A stretch of DNA of 41,069 bases from positions 1-41,069 of the forward strand of contig JBEKDK010000020.1 of NCBI GenBank assembly GCA_050014395.1, given 5' to 3'. The position numbers and the translations under genes are program-made. Positions 15,494 through 23,080 of the stretch are shown here, in pieces (within the stretch, counting starts at the first letter, position 1; each line of letters opens with the position of its first letter). The notes beneath the pieces are model-generated. The model searched no databases. It saw nothing but the letters and a program-made list of their open reading frames with translations, and was not told the origin of the DNA. Source of the DNA: DASPOJ01 sp050014395. Lineage in GTDB: Bacteria; Acidobacteriota; Terriglobia; Acidiferrales; UBA7541.

Positions 15494-16257
15494 GATGGCC
15501 TCCTCATGTTGCTGACATCATCAGGATACCGCAATTCCCCGTCGGCACGGCGGACCGCCCAATAGAGGGGGGCCGAAACGGAGGTTGCAGGCCCGTCCAG
15601 GTTGACAAAATGCGGAGGGGTACCCACACCCCCGGGTATGTTTTGTTAGTTTATTCATAACACGGGACTTCCCGGGAAAGAGTGCGCATGAGTGTGAAAA
15701 CAAACGGATTGATATGGCGTATTTTCAACAAGATGTACACTGCCTTGCAATGAATTGAAAATGAAGGATTTGGAACGACGATTTTTGCAGACGAATGCGA
15801 ATTAGGTGGCGTGCATCGTCGGTGTTTCGCACACGATAAAAAGTGGGCAGAGACAAGCCCGGGGGCATTAGGAGAGATCCCTCGCCGTCGGCTCGGGACT
15901 CGCACCCTTGATCGGGTGCTCGGCTCTGCCCCTACGGACAGAAAGTTCGACCCCACAGCGCACCTCGCAGCGTCGCGAGGTGCGGGCGCAGCGCGCGAGA
16001 AAGTTCGTTCGCAAATCATATGTTACGATAGCACGAAGAGTACCACTACGTCAATATATTTCGATTGTGTATTCGAATCGAATGGGTAAAAAACACCCAG
16101 GGCTTGAGTCGCCCGTACGAGGCCGACAGAGGTTGTTCCGCCGAGTTGCGTCGATAGGGCGTAAGTTGCGATGCAGCGAAACAGCGTTTCAAACGGCCCG
16201 CGCTTCAGCAACCATTTCGCAGATCTCGCTTCGGAGATTAGTGCTGCGATACTCCGC
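15494..16257. other. 764-base non-coding region with repeat-like segments
   Basis: No frame here has coding character. The segment around 15615-15690 contains AGGGGTACCC and CCCCCGGGTATG followed by AT-rich sequence, a layout I associate with dispersed acidobacterial repeats. About 15640-15830 is AT-richer than the rest. A perfect 9-bp stem with a six-base loop, GCACCTCGC/GCGAGGTGC, lies at 15960-15983. A weaker stem CACCC/GGGTG lies near 15903-15918. These could be mobile repeat remnants or a structured RNA; no promoter or T-tract fixes either. Confidence 0.4.
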
Positions 16258-17142
16258 CTACGACTTTGCCGAAGCCATCTGCTTCACGTATTCGCGCACG
16301 CCGGTGGGATGAATCGCCGGGAACGTGGAATTCATCAGCGGGCCGAGCTTGCCTTTGCCGTTCAGCATGGCGCGCCAATACATCAGTGGTAGCCACGCGA
16401 ACATGTTGCGGGGTTCGGCTTGCAAGCGGCGCACGATCTCCGCGTTCAGGTCATCGAGCGTGCCAAGCCTCTTCACGGCGATCGGACGCCCAAGACCGCT
16501 GGCGGTCGCTTCGACCAACCCGTGAAATGTTAGCGAATCGCCGGCCACGAAGAACTCGCGCGGCATCGGCGCATCCGCCAGAGCCACTTCCGCGACGTAC
16601 GCCGCGGTGTCGGCGTAGGTGGTGAATTCCATCTTCTGATTGCCGTCGCCCCACAGGTAGGCTTCGCCCTTTTCCAAGTCGAACGCGCCGAGGAATCCGA
16701 AGAGCACGCCGCGATCCAAAAATGCGCCGTTCAGGATGTGCACGACCTCAACTGGGCCCGCTTGTTCCGCGGCGCGGCGGGCGAATTCGCGACGCCAATC
16801 GGAATTGAAATTCTCGCCCTCGGCAAGGCCGAATATATTGAAGCTGTAGTCCGACGGGATGAATCGCTTCACGCCGGCCTGGCGCGCGGCGGCCAGCCAG
16901 CCGAGTTGCGCGCCGACGATGACGTCCGGGCCGCCCTGCACCGCGGAGATGACGCTCTCAATGCCGATGAAAGCCAGGGCTTCGTCTTCGACGATCTCGA
17001 CTTGAGATTCGATCTCGGGCGTGAGTTTCGCGCGGCTCGCCGGCCGCACCAGCGCGCGCAGATTCGCTCCGCGTGCCACAAGTTCCCGGGCGATCCTGCC
17101 ACCAAAGTTGCCGGTGGCGCCGATCAACAATACGTTTTTCAT
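16258..17142 (-). CDS. NmrA-like NAD(P)-dependent reductase
   Basis: The 294-aa protein starts MKNVLLIGATGNFGGRIARE, a Rossmann-fold dinucleotide site (GATGNFGG). A chain typical of the NmrA/isoflavone-reductase group follows: RALVRPASR, QLGWLAAARQAGVKRFIPSDY, then FFVAGDSLTFHG. The SDY replaces the YxxxK of classical short-chain dehydrogenases, as in NmrA proteins. Such proteins either reduce small aromatic substrates or sense redox state; which applies is unclear. The ATG at 17142 sits directly at the Rossmann strand; an in-frame ATG at 17181 adds residues with no structural role. It diverges from the toxin-antitoxin pair. Confidence 0.8.
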   Translation of the reverse strand: MKNVLLIGATGNFGGRIARELVARGANLRALVRPASRAKLTPEIESQVEIVEDEALAFIGIESVISAVQGGPDVIVGAQLGWLAAARQAGVKRFIPSDYSFNIFGLAEGENFNSDWRREFARRAAEQAGPVEVVHILNGAFLDRGVLFGFLGAFDLEKGEAYLWGDGNQKMEFTTYADTAAYVAEVALADAPMPREFFVAGDSLTFHGLVEATASGLGRPIAVKRLGTLDDLNAEIVRRLQAEPRNMFAWLPLMYWRAMLNGKGKLGPLMNSTFPAIHPTGVREYVKQMASAKS

Positions 17143-17248
17143 AGTGTGCCCATTTTGTGATTCTCGACCGATCATATGCAAGGAGTTTGTGGACCGAGCG
17201 GGCTAGCCTCCACTCTTACGCAGCGCGTTCGAACGACCCGCCCATTTG

Positions 17249-17292
17249 TTGACTTGCTCTACCACCGTGTGGTATATCTCACAGTGTGGTAT
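17249..17292 (+). promoter_or_regulatory. Promoter and candidate operator of the toxin-antitoxin pair
   Basis: TTGACT (17249-17254) and TATATC (17273-17278) are 18 bases apart and form a credible promoter. Two copies of GTGTGGTAT (17267-17275 and 17284-17292) start 17 bases apart. One overlaps the -10 box and the other covers the toxin start codon. Such half-sites suit autorepression by the HTH antitoxin, which is inference. Confidence 0.5.
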
Positions 17293-17621
17293 TTATTGAA
17301 TCGCTCGTCTTTACGCGGAGACTGCAAGAATTGGCCGGGGATGCCGCCGATGCGGTCCTCCTGGCGATTCAGGACGACCTGCTGGCAAATCCAAATCGCG
17401 GGCAAATCGTTCAAGGACTTGCCGGGATTCGCAAGGCCCGCGCAACGAATCCCGGCCGTGGCAAGGGAAAGCGGAGCGGCTACCGGTATTTGTATTTGTA
17501 TCTTGAACATCGCAGCCACGTCCACCTGCTGTTCCTCCTGGACAAAAACGAACAAGAGGACCTGAGCCCCGGAGAGCGCGGCCGCGTGAGAGAACTAGTT
17601 GCGAAAATCAAGGAAGCTTAG
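17286..17621 (+). CDS. RelE/HigB-like toxin of a type II toxin-antitoxin pair
   Basis: The 111-aa basic protein has the RelE/ParE superfamily layout: N-terminal helix FTRRLQELAG, then IRKARATNPGRGKGKRSGYRYLYLY and LLFLLDKNEQEDLSPGERGRVREL. These are the typical strands and the KxExxDL-type C-terminus. Members usually cleave mRNA on the ribosome. The start is taken as GTG at 17286 with no strong ribosome site visible; leaderless or weak translation is possible. The toxin precedes the antitoxin, the HigBA order. Confidence 0.85.
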   Translation: MVFIESLVFTRRLQELAGDAADAVLLAIQDDLLANPNRGQIVQGLAGIRKARATNPGRGKGKRSGYRYLYLYLEHRSHVHLLFLLDKNEQEDLSPGERGRVRELVAKIKEA

Positions 17622-17631
17622 GGAGCGACCC

Positions 17632-17949
17632 GTGGCGAGAGCCAAAAAGAAGATCCGAGTGTTTGGCGACCTGGAGAGAGCGCTTAGCGACGCGGTGCGG
17701 TATGAAGAGGGCGAGCGCATCGATCTGCGCGTTACGGAGCTACCGGCACCGCCGCGAGCGTTTGCTCCGCGTGAGATTCGCAGGATCAGAAAATCTTTGA
17801 ACGCGAGCCAGAGCCGCTTCGCACAATTCCTGAACGTAAGCGCAAATACAGTGGAAAGCTGGGAGCAAGGTACGCGGCAACCTCAACACGCCGCTCTGAA
17901 GCTGCTCTCAATCGCCAGGAAGCGGCCGAGCATTCTTTTGGAATCCTAA
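17632..17949 (+). CDS. XRE-family HTH antitoxin
   Basis: The 105-aa protein has a helix-turn-helix of the Cro/CI type in its C-terminal half: REIRRIRKSLNASQSRFAQF followed by NVSANTVESWEQGTRQP. The N-terminal part probably wraps the toxin. A GTG start at 17632 is chosen because GGGAG lies six bases upstream and the toxin stop is ten bases upstream. It should neutralise the adjacent RelE-like toxin and repress their common promoter. Confidence 0.85.
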   Translation: MARAKKKIRVFGDLERALSDAVRYEEGERIDLRVTELPAPPRAFAPREIRRIRKSLNASQSRFAQFLNVSANTVESWEQGTRQPQHAALKLLSIARKRPSILLES

Positions 17950-17965
17950 GTTCGGGACTCGGCCG

Positions 17966-18667
17966 TTACCGCGCGGGCTTGGCGCGGGCGTTCGCGCGGG
18001 CGCTATGCTCGCGGACCCAGATGCGACTGGTAGCCGGCTTTCCGAGGTGCAGGCGGCGGCCTTCGACTTCGAGCGTCATGGTTTCGTCGTATTCGCGCGC
18101 TTGGATGCGGACGCGCGTGCCGGGGCGGAGGCGCAGTCCGTCGAGAAATTCCAGGAAGCGGGCGTCCTTCTCGTACACCGAAAGAATTTCGACTGTACCG
18201 GGAACGGCGACGTCGGCGAGCGGGATGGCGCCGGAGCGGCGCAAGCGCTCGAGTCCGCCGGACATGGGAACGCCATGCGGGCACGTGCCACTGGTGCCGA
18301 GGCGGCGGACGAGCAAACGCTCGACTTCGGGAGAGATGCCGTGCTCGAGCCGCTCGGCTTCGACATGTGCGCGCGTCCAATCGAGGCCGATGACGTCGGT
18401 GAGCAGTTTTTCGGCGAGCTGATGGCGCAGGGCCAAGCGCGCGGCTTCGGCTCGGCCGCGCGGCGTGAACGCGATGCGTCCGCTGGAGTGCTCGACGCGC
18501 ACCAGGCCGTCGCGCGTGAGGCGCTTGAGCGCGGAGGTGACGGCCGGCGGCGTGACTCCCAATTCATCGGCGAGGCGCGCGCTGATTGGCGTGCCGCCTT
18601 CGTGGACCATTTCCCAGATGGCCTTCAGATAATCTTCGCGGGAGACGCTGGTTTTTTCGCGCGGCAT
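17966..18667 (-). CDS. DtxR/MntR-family metal-dependent transcriptional regulator
   Basis: The 233-aa protein has an N-terminal winged HTH (SREDYLKAIWEM; ISARLADELGVTPPAVTSALKRL; DGLVRVEHSSGRIAFTPRG). The dimerisation/metal helices include HQLAEKLLTDVIGLDW and HVEAERLEHGISPEVERLL. A C-terminal SH3-like FeoA domain (about 155-220) is present, so this is the three-domain form. Family members repress iron or manganese uptake when metal-bound; which metal is undetermined. Its ATG is 27 bases after the phosphatase gene, so it is probably the last gene of the pdx operon. Confidence 0.88.
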   Translation of the reverse strand: MPREKTSVSREDYLKAIWEMVHEGGTPISARLADELGVTPPAVTSALKRLTRDGLVRVEHSSGRIAFTPRGRAEAARLALRHQLAEKLLTDVIGLDWTRAHVEAERLEHGISPEVERLLVRRLGTSGTCPHGVPMSGGLERLRRSGAIPLADVAVPGTVEILSVYEKDARFLEFLDGLRLRPGTRVRIQAREYDETMTLEVEGRRLHLGKPATSRIWVREHSARANARAKPAR

Positions 18668-18694
18668 GTTTGGTTGCGACGATTCCCTTCGCGA

Positions 18695-19156
18695 TCAGTT
18701 CTTGGCCTGCCTCGAGGCGCGATCCAGGCGAATCGCCAAATCCTTCAGGCGTGACTCGATGTCATCACAGATTTCGCGGTAAACGTCAAGCTCGGAACCG
18801 TACGGGTCGCCGACGGCCCAATCTTCAACGGGCGGCCCGCCATCTTGCGACATCCACGCGCCGGGGCGGCCGCTCATATTGACGATCAGATCGGCGGCGC
18901 GGCGCGCGTGCTGGGTGAGCGGCTTCGACGAAAGGCCGGCCGACGGAACGCCGCGCTCAGCCAGTACGGCGGTGGTTGGCCGCGCGATCGAGCCGAGCGC
19001 CGTAAGCCCCGCGCTTGAGGGCTCGATCAAATCTGGATAGCGATGTTGCGCGATGGCTTCGGCCATCGGGCTGCGGCACGAATTACCGAGGCAAATAAAC
19101 AAGACTTTGGTTTTCTTCGGCGTTGTCTTTTGCGCGGGCGTGAATTTGCGGTGCAT
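18695..19156 (-). CDS. Low-molecular-weight phosphotyrosine phosphatase-like protein
   Basis: The 153-aa protein carries the phosphate loop CLGNSCRSP (Cys22, Arg28 in C-X5-R) and the general-acid aspartate in GDPYG (Asp117), the two signatures of low-molecular-weight tyrosine phosphatases. The cysteine pair used by thioredoxin-linked arsenate reductases is absent, so arsenate reduction is less likely. Its start codon overlaps the pdxT stop (TGATG), implying translational coupling. It dephosphorylates proteins or perhaps small phosphoesters; the partner is unknown. Confidence 0.88.
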   Translation of the reverse strand: MHRKFTPAQKTTPKKTKVLFICLGNSCRSPMAEAIAQHRYPDLIEPSSAGLTALGSIARPTTAVLAERGVPSAGLSSKPLTQHARRAADLIVNMSGRPGAWMSQDGGPPVEDWAVGDPYGSELDVYREICDDIESRLKDLAIRLDRASRQAKN

Positions 19157-19782
19157 CAGGAATTTGCCGTGCGCGCGGCGGCGTGCTGGCCGGGCGCGGT
19201 AGCAATGGATGCCATGCGCACGAAGATTTCGTGGACCGCGGCGTCCGGCGTCAGTTCGGGATGAAACGTTGCGGCGAGGATCGCGCCTTGGCGCACGAGC
19301 ACCGGCAGCGCGGCGCTGCGCGCCAGCACTTCGACTTTCGGGCCGACGCTTTCAATGATCGGCGCGCGGATGAAGACCATTTCGAGCGGCGCGTCGCGCA
19401 AAGTGGTGGGCTCGTGGCGAATATCGCTGGCCAGTTGGCGGCCGTAGGCGTTGCGCAATACGACGGCATCGAGCAGATTCAGCGAGCGCTGCGGCGGATT
19501 CTTGACTTCGCGCGCGAGCAGGATCGTGCCGGCGCACGTGCCGAAGATCGCGCGGCCCCGCGCGGCGAAATCGACGAGCGCGCGGTCCAGCCCCTCTTCG
19601 CCGAGGAATTTCAGCATTGTGGTGCTTTCGCCGCCGGGCAGAATCACGCCGTCGAGCGATTCAAGATCGCGCGGCCAGCGAACGAGAGTATGCGCGACGC
19701 CCAGGCGATTGAGCACGGCGGCGTGCGCTTCGTAATCGCCTTGGATCGCCAGGATTCCGATTTTGGGCGTCGGCTGCGCCAT
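19156..19782 (-). CDS. pdxT: PdxT, glutaminase subunit of PLP synthase
   Basis: PdxT hydrolyses glutamine and channels ammonia to PdxS for pyridoxal 5'-phosphate synthesis. The 208-aa protein has the class I triad: Cys83 in GTCAG, with His174 and Glu176 in FHPEL. Typical PdxT segments are IGILAIQGDYEAH, PGGESTTM and RNAYGRQ. The ATG begins immediately after the pdxS stop, and the 3' end overlaps the phosphatase gene. Cytoplasmic, acting in a 12+12 complex with PdxS in known systems. Confidence 0.96.
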   Translation of the reverse strand: MAQPTPKIGILAIQGDYEAHAAVLNRLGVAHTLVRWPRDLESLDGVILPGGESTTMLKFLGEEGLDRALVDFAARGRAIFGTCAGTILLAREVKNPPQRSLNLLDAVVLRNAYGRQLASDIRHEPTTLRDAPLEMVFIRAPIIESVGPKVEVLARSAALPVLVRQGAILAATFHPELTPDAAVHEIFVRMASIATAPGQHAAARTANS

Positions 19783-20715
19783 CTACCATCCGCGGGTTTG
19801 CATTAAATCTTTCGGATCGAGTTGGCGGATGTCCAGGCCCTTCATGGCTTCGCCGAGTTCCTCGGAGGCTTCGAGGACAACTTTCGCGTCTTCGTAGTGC
19901 GTGGCGGCTTTCACGATGGCCTTGGCGCGCTTTTCGGGATCGGAAGATTTAAAGATGCCGGAACCGACGAAGACGGCTTCGGCGCCGAGGAAGCGCACGA
20001 GCGCCGCGTCGGCCGGTGTGGCGATTCCGCCGGCGGAAAAATTCGGCACAGGCAGTTTGCCTGTGTGCGCAACTTCGCGAACCAGTTCCAGCGGCGCGCC
20101 CAATTCTTTTGAGGCGTGCACCAATTCGTCTTCGCGCAGCGTGGTCAGGCGGCGAATCTCGCTGACGATCGTGCGCATGTGCCGCACGGCCTCAACGATA
20201 TTGCCGGAGCCGGCTTCGCCTTTGGTGCGAATCATCGCCGCGCCTTCGGCGATGCGCCGCAGCGCTTCACCCAGATTGCGCGCGCCGCAAACGAACGGCA
20301 CCTTGAAATCGTGCTTCCAAACGTGATTTTCCTCGTCGGCGGGCGTAAGCACTTCGCTTTCGTCGATGAAATCCACTTCGAGCGCTTCGAGCACCATCGC
20401 TTCGGCGAAATGGCCGATGCGCACTTTGGCCATCACCGGAATCGTGACGGCCTTCATGATTTCGCGGATGATGCGCGGCGAAGCCATGCGCGCCACGCCG
20501 CCTTCCTTGCGAATGTCAGAGGGCACGCGCTCCAGCGCCATCACGGCGCACGCGCCGGCCTGCTCGGCGATTTCGGCCTGCGGCGCGGTGGTGACGTCCA
20601 TGATCACGCCGCCTTTCAGCATTTCGGCCAGGCCGACTTTCACGCGCCACAGGTCGGTTGCGTTGCCGTTGCTCGATGCGTTCGATTTATCGCTGCCATT
20701 CGGATTGGTGGTCAC
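19783..20715 (-). CDS. pdxS: PdxS, PLP synthase subunit
   Basis: PdxS condenses a pentose phosphate, a triose phosphate and ammonia to PLP. The 310-aa protein is highly conserved: LKGGVIMDVTTAPQAEIAEQ, MALERVPSDIRKEGGVARM, MAKVRIGHFAEA and MIRTKGEAGSGN, with the active-site lysines in MAKVR and RTKG. The C-terminus is PKDLMQTRGW. The start is GTG at 20715, set by GAGGAG seven bases upstream. The first 20 residues are a Ser/Asn-rich extension before the conserved core. It lies 46 bases downstream of pdxR. Confidence 0.97.
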   Translation of the reverse strand: MTTNPNGSDKSNASSNGNATDLWRVKVGLAEMLKGGVIMDVTTAPQAEIAEQAGACAVMALERVPSDIRKEGGVARMASPRIIREIMKAVTIPVMAKVRIGHFAEAMVLEALEVDFIDESEVLTPADEENHVWKHDFKVPFVCGARNLGEALRRIAEGAAMIRTKGEAGSGNIVEAVRHMRTIVSEIRRLTTLREDELVHASKELGAPLELVREVAHTGKLPVPNFSAGGIATPADAALVRFLGAEAVFVGSGIFKSSDPEKRAKAIVKAATHYEDAKVVLEASEELGEAMKGLDIRQLDPKDLMQTRGW

Positions 20716-20761
20716 GGCGTTTCTCCTCGGTCAGTACAATCAGAACTCGTTCAGAAAACTT

Positions 20762-22306
20762 TTAAACTAGCGCCACGCGAGCGGGCTCCGCGCGGCGAGA
20801 GACTCGCTGGCGCTTGCGCATCTCCGCTTTCAACACGTCGCCGAGCGTGGCGATGGCGCGGCGAATCTGTGCCGGCTCAACGCCGGAGAAGGCGAGGCGC
20901 AGCGTATTCGGCCTGTGATTCTGGCAATAAAAATATCGCCCCGGCGCGAAATCCACGCCGCGCTCGCGCACGTGAAACAGCAATTCGCTGGCATCGAAGC
21001 CGGCCGGCAGCTCCACCCACACGCACATCCCGCCCTGCGGCGAAGTCCAGCGCGCCTCGTGCGGCATGAAGCGCTTCAGCGATTCTTGCACGACGCCCAG
21101 GCGCTCCGAATAAACGCGGCGCATTTTCGCGATGTGCCGGCCGAGCATCCCGCGCCGTGTGAACTCCGCCAGCGCCGCCTGCGCCAACTGATCGGAGTGC
21201 AGATCGGTCGCCTGCTTCACGGCCCTCAATCGCTCGATCACGTTTGCAGGCGCAACGATCCAGCCCACGCGCAACCCCGGGAACGCCACCTTTGAGAAGC
21301 TATCGATCTGAATCACGATATTCGATCGATCCAACTGTCGCAGCGAAGGAAGCTGGCCCGTGCGGCCGTAGAGGCGTGCGTAGATGTGATCTTCCACCAC
21401 CGGCGCTTGATGGCGCGCTGCGACTTCGAGCAAGCGACGCCGCGCATCCAGCGGCATCGAAGTGCCCGTGGGATTTTGAAAATCGGGCGTCAGCAGGATC
21501 AGCTTCACGCGATTAGCGGCTAGTGTGGCTTCGAGCGCGGCGACGTCGAAGCCGGGCGCTTCGCCGGCGTCATTGCCGCTGCGCACCGGTACGCCCAGGC
21601 AGCGCACGCGGCCATCGTTGAAAACCGCGATCGCACCTGGATAGCCGGGATCTTCCAGCACAACGGCATCGCCCGGACGCAAGAACGCCCTGGATAGCAA
21701 ATCGAGCGATTGCTGGCCGCCGTCGGTGATCAGTAAATTTTCCGGCGACGTCGGCGCGCCTTCTTGGCGAAACATTTCCAGCAGCGCTTCGCGCAGAGGC
21801 GGATAACCGTCGGAGGCGCCGAGCTGCAAGATTCGCGTTCCCTCGCGCGCCAGCACGGCGTTCACGCACGTGCGCAATTCATCCAGAGGGAAAAGATCCT
21901 GGTCCGGCCGCGCCACGACAAACGAGACGGTGCCCGGCGGAACCGCGCGCGTAAGACGATGCAGGCCCTCCTCGGCACGTTCGTCCGCGAAAAGCGATTC
22001 CCAGCGCACGCTGCCGCCATCATCGGGCGCGGGCGGCGGAGGCATGGTGAATTTGCGCGCGTGGTCCGCCGAGCGAATAAACGTGCCGCGGCCCACGTGC
22101 CCCTGAATCAGGCCTTCGGATTCCAGTTCGGCATAGGCGTTGGCGATCGTGGTGCGGTGCACTCCCAATTGCGAAGCCAATTCGCGGCTGGCTGGAATTC
22201 GATCGCCGGGACGCAAATCGCCCGCGTGGACCATGGCGCGCAACTGGTCCCGCAACTGCACATAGAGCGGAACGTGGCTTTCGGGTTGTAAGTGTAGTGG
22301 CAGCAT
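20762..22306 (-). CDS. pdxR: PdxR-type MocR regulator (GntR HTH fused to aminotransferase fold)
   Basis: The 514-aa protein has an N-terminal GntR winged HTH (residues 10-80: PLYVQLRDQLRAMVHAGDL, ASRELASQLGVHRTTIANAY). An aminotransferase class I domain follows, with Lys339 in DSFSKVAFPGLRVGW as the PLP lysine and LTPDFQNPTG. MocR proteins sense PLP, and those beside pdxS/pdxT (PdxR) usually activate PLP synthesis when PLP is low. Here it lies upstream on the same strand as pdxST, not divergent as in many other bacteria, so autoregulation would also control the synthase. The ribosome site before the ATG is weak (GGA). Confidence 0.92.
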   Translation of the reverse strand: MLPLHLQPESHVPLYVQLRDQLRAMVHAGDLRPGDRIPASRELASQLGVHRTTIANAYAELESEGLIQGHVGRGTFIRSADHARKFTMPPPPAPDDGGSVRWESLFADERAEEGLHRLTRAVPPGTVSFVVARPDQDLFPLDELRTCVNAVLAREGTRILQLGASDGYPPLREALLEMFRQEGAPTSPENLLITDGGQQSLDLLSRAFLRPGDAVVLEDPGYPGAIAVFNDGRVRCLGVPVRSGNDAGEAPGFDVAALEATLAANRVKLILLTPDFQNPTGTSMPLDARRRLLEVAARHQAPVVEDHIYARLYGRTGQLPSLRQLDRSNIVIQIDSFSKVAFPGLRVGWIVAPANVIERLRAVKQATDLHSDQLAQAALAEFTRRGMLGRHIAKMRRVYSERLGVVQESLKRFMPHEARWTSPQGGMCVWVELPAGFDASELLFHVRERGVDFAPGRYFYCQNHRPNTLRLAFSGVEPAQIRRAIATLGDVLKAEMRKRQRVSRRAEPARVALV

Positions 22307-22320
22307 GGGTTGTCCAATCA

Positions 22321-22367
22321 GGCCAATCTACAGGTCCATTCTACAGTGTAAAGAGCCATATTGTCTC
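22321..22367 (-). promoter_or_regulatory. pdxR promoter with tandem 13-bp operator repeats
   Basis: On the minus strand, CTGTAGAATGGAC (22346-22334) is followed at once by CTGTAGATTGGCC (22333-22321), matching at 11 of 13 positions. A candidate -10 box TAGAAT (22343-22338) lies inside the first repeat. GAGACA (22367-22362) is 18 bases upstream as a -35. MocR regulators commonly bind direct repeats, so this is a plausible PdxR autoregulation site 15 to 40 bases before its start codon. Confidence 0.5.
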
Positions 22368-22388
22368 TCTGCGATGCGGTTCTAAAAT

Positions 22389-22477
22389 GAAGAACCCCAC
22401 ACGGGATTACGGCGTGTGGGGCACCCTCGCGGCGGACTAAAGAACCGCACCCTTAAAACCGAAGGGTGCGGCACCCA
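22389..22477. repeat. Two tandem hairpin repeats with 50-base period
   Basis: Two perfect hairpins of 27 bases each lie 50 bases apart: stem CCCCACAC/GTGTGGGG (22395-22421) and stem CCGCACCCTT/AAGGGTGCGG (22445-22471). Both are preceded by AAGAAC and followed by CACCC, but the stems differ in sequence while keeping complementarity. They lie in the gap between the LRV gene and the pdxR start region. Possibly a dispersed palindromic repeat or a transcription-ending structure; neither has a T-tract. Confidence 0.65.
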
Positions 22478-22495
22478 TCATCCAGAGTTCGGACG

Positions 22496-23056
22496 TTACT
22501 TGCTGGCGCCGGTCTGGCCGAGTTTGCGCAGGCGCTCCTGCAGCTTGCGGCGCAGGGTCGCGGGCGTATTGGGGTTGAACGCGACCAGATACCACAGCGG
22601 CTGGCTGCGGTCGCGGGAGAGAGTGGAGAGCGTGGCCGGATCGGCGTTGGGATGGCGCGCCACGTTTTCGCGGATCGCGGCGTAGGGATGCTTGGCGAGG
22701 CGCCCAAGCGTCTTCGAGGAGACGCGCGGGTGCTCGCTGATCAGGCGCAGCAAATAGAAATCGGAATCGGGGGCGTCCTTGGCGAGTTTTTCGAGCAGTT
22801 CGGGCTTCGAATCGGAACTGAGAACCCAGCCGACTTTTTCGTCCCAGGAAGGATTGATCTGGTCGAGTTCCTTGGTGCGCTCGTGGATCAGCTCTTCGAG
22901 TTGACAGCGCTCGCGCGCCAGGCGGCCCGCGGCCAGCGAAGTGTTTTCAAGCGAATCGAGAACGCGCAAAAGGTGCTGGCGTTCCCCGAAGACTATCTGC
23001 GTGGTGCGCGCCCCGGTCGCCTTCGTGGGCGACTGCACCAGGTCGGAACGTCTCAT
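22496..23056 (-). CDS. LRV (leucine-rich repeat variant)-like protein
   Basis: The 186-aa protein has a basic N-terminal region and a helical segment (LARERCQLEELIHERTKELDQ). About four repeats of roughly 24 residues follow, with the pattern HPxxxxxTLxxLAxxPxxxIRxxVAxHPN (for example LRLISEHPRVSSKTLGRLAK), matching variant leucine-rich or HEAT-like repeats. Such repeats form alpha solenoids for protein binding. Conserved iron-sulfur cysteines found in some LRV proteins are absent. Start at 23056 is supported by GAGG eight bases upstream. It follows the 112-aa gene by 24 bases, so they form a unit. Confidence 0.7.
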   Translation of the reverse strand: MRRSDLVQSPTKATGARTTQIVFGERQHLLRVLDSLENTSLAAGRLARERCQLEELIHERTKELDQINPSWDEKVGWVLSSDSKPELLEKLAKDAPDSDFYLLRLISEHPRVSSKTLGRLAKHPYAAIRENVARHPNADPATLSTLSRDRSQPLWYLVAFNPNTPATLRRKLQERLRKLGQTGASK

Positions 23057-23080
23057 TTCGTCCTCACTTTTCGATCCGCT

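Noticed and set aside
15811..16089. Possible small gene in the intergenic gap
   Set aside because: No ribosome site, no hydrophobic or domain pattern, and it spans the hairpin and repeat-like sequence.
18695..19156. Thioredoxin-dependent arsenate reductase
   Set aside because: The phosphate loop is there, but the distal cysteine pair of that enzyme class is missing, and no ars genes are nearby.
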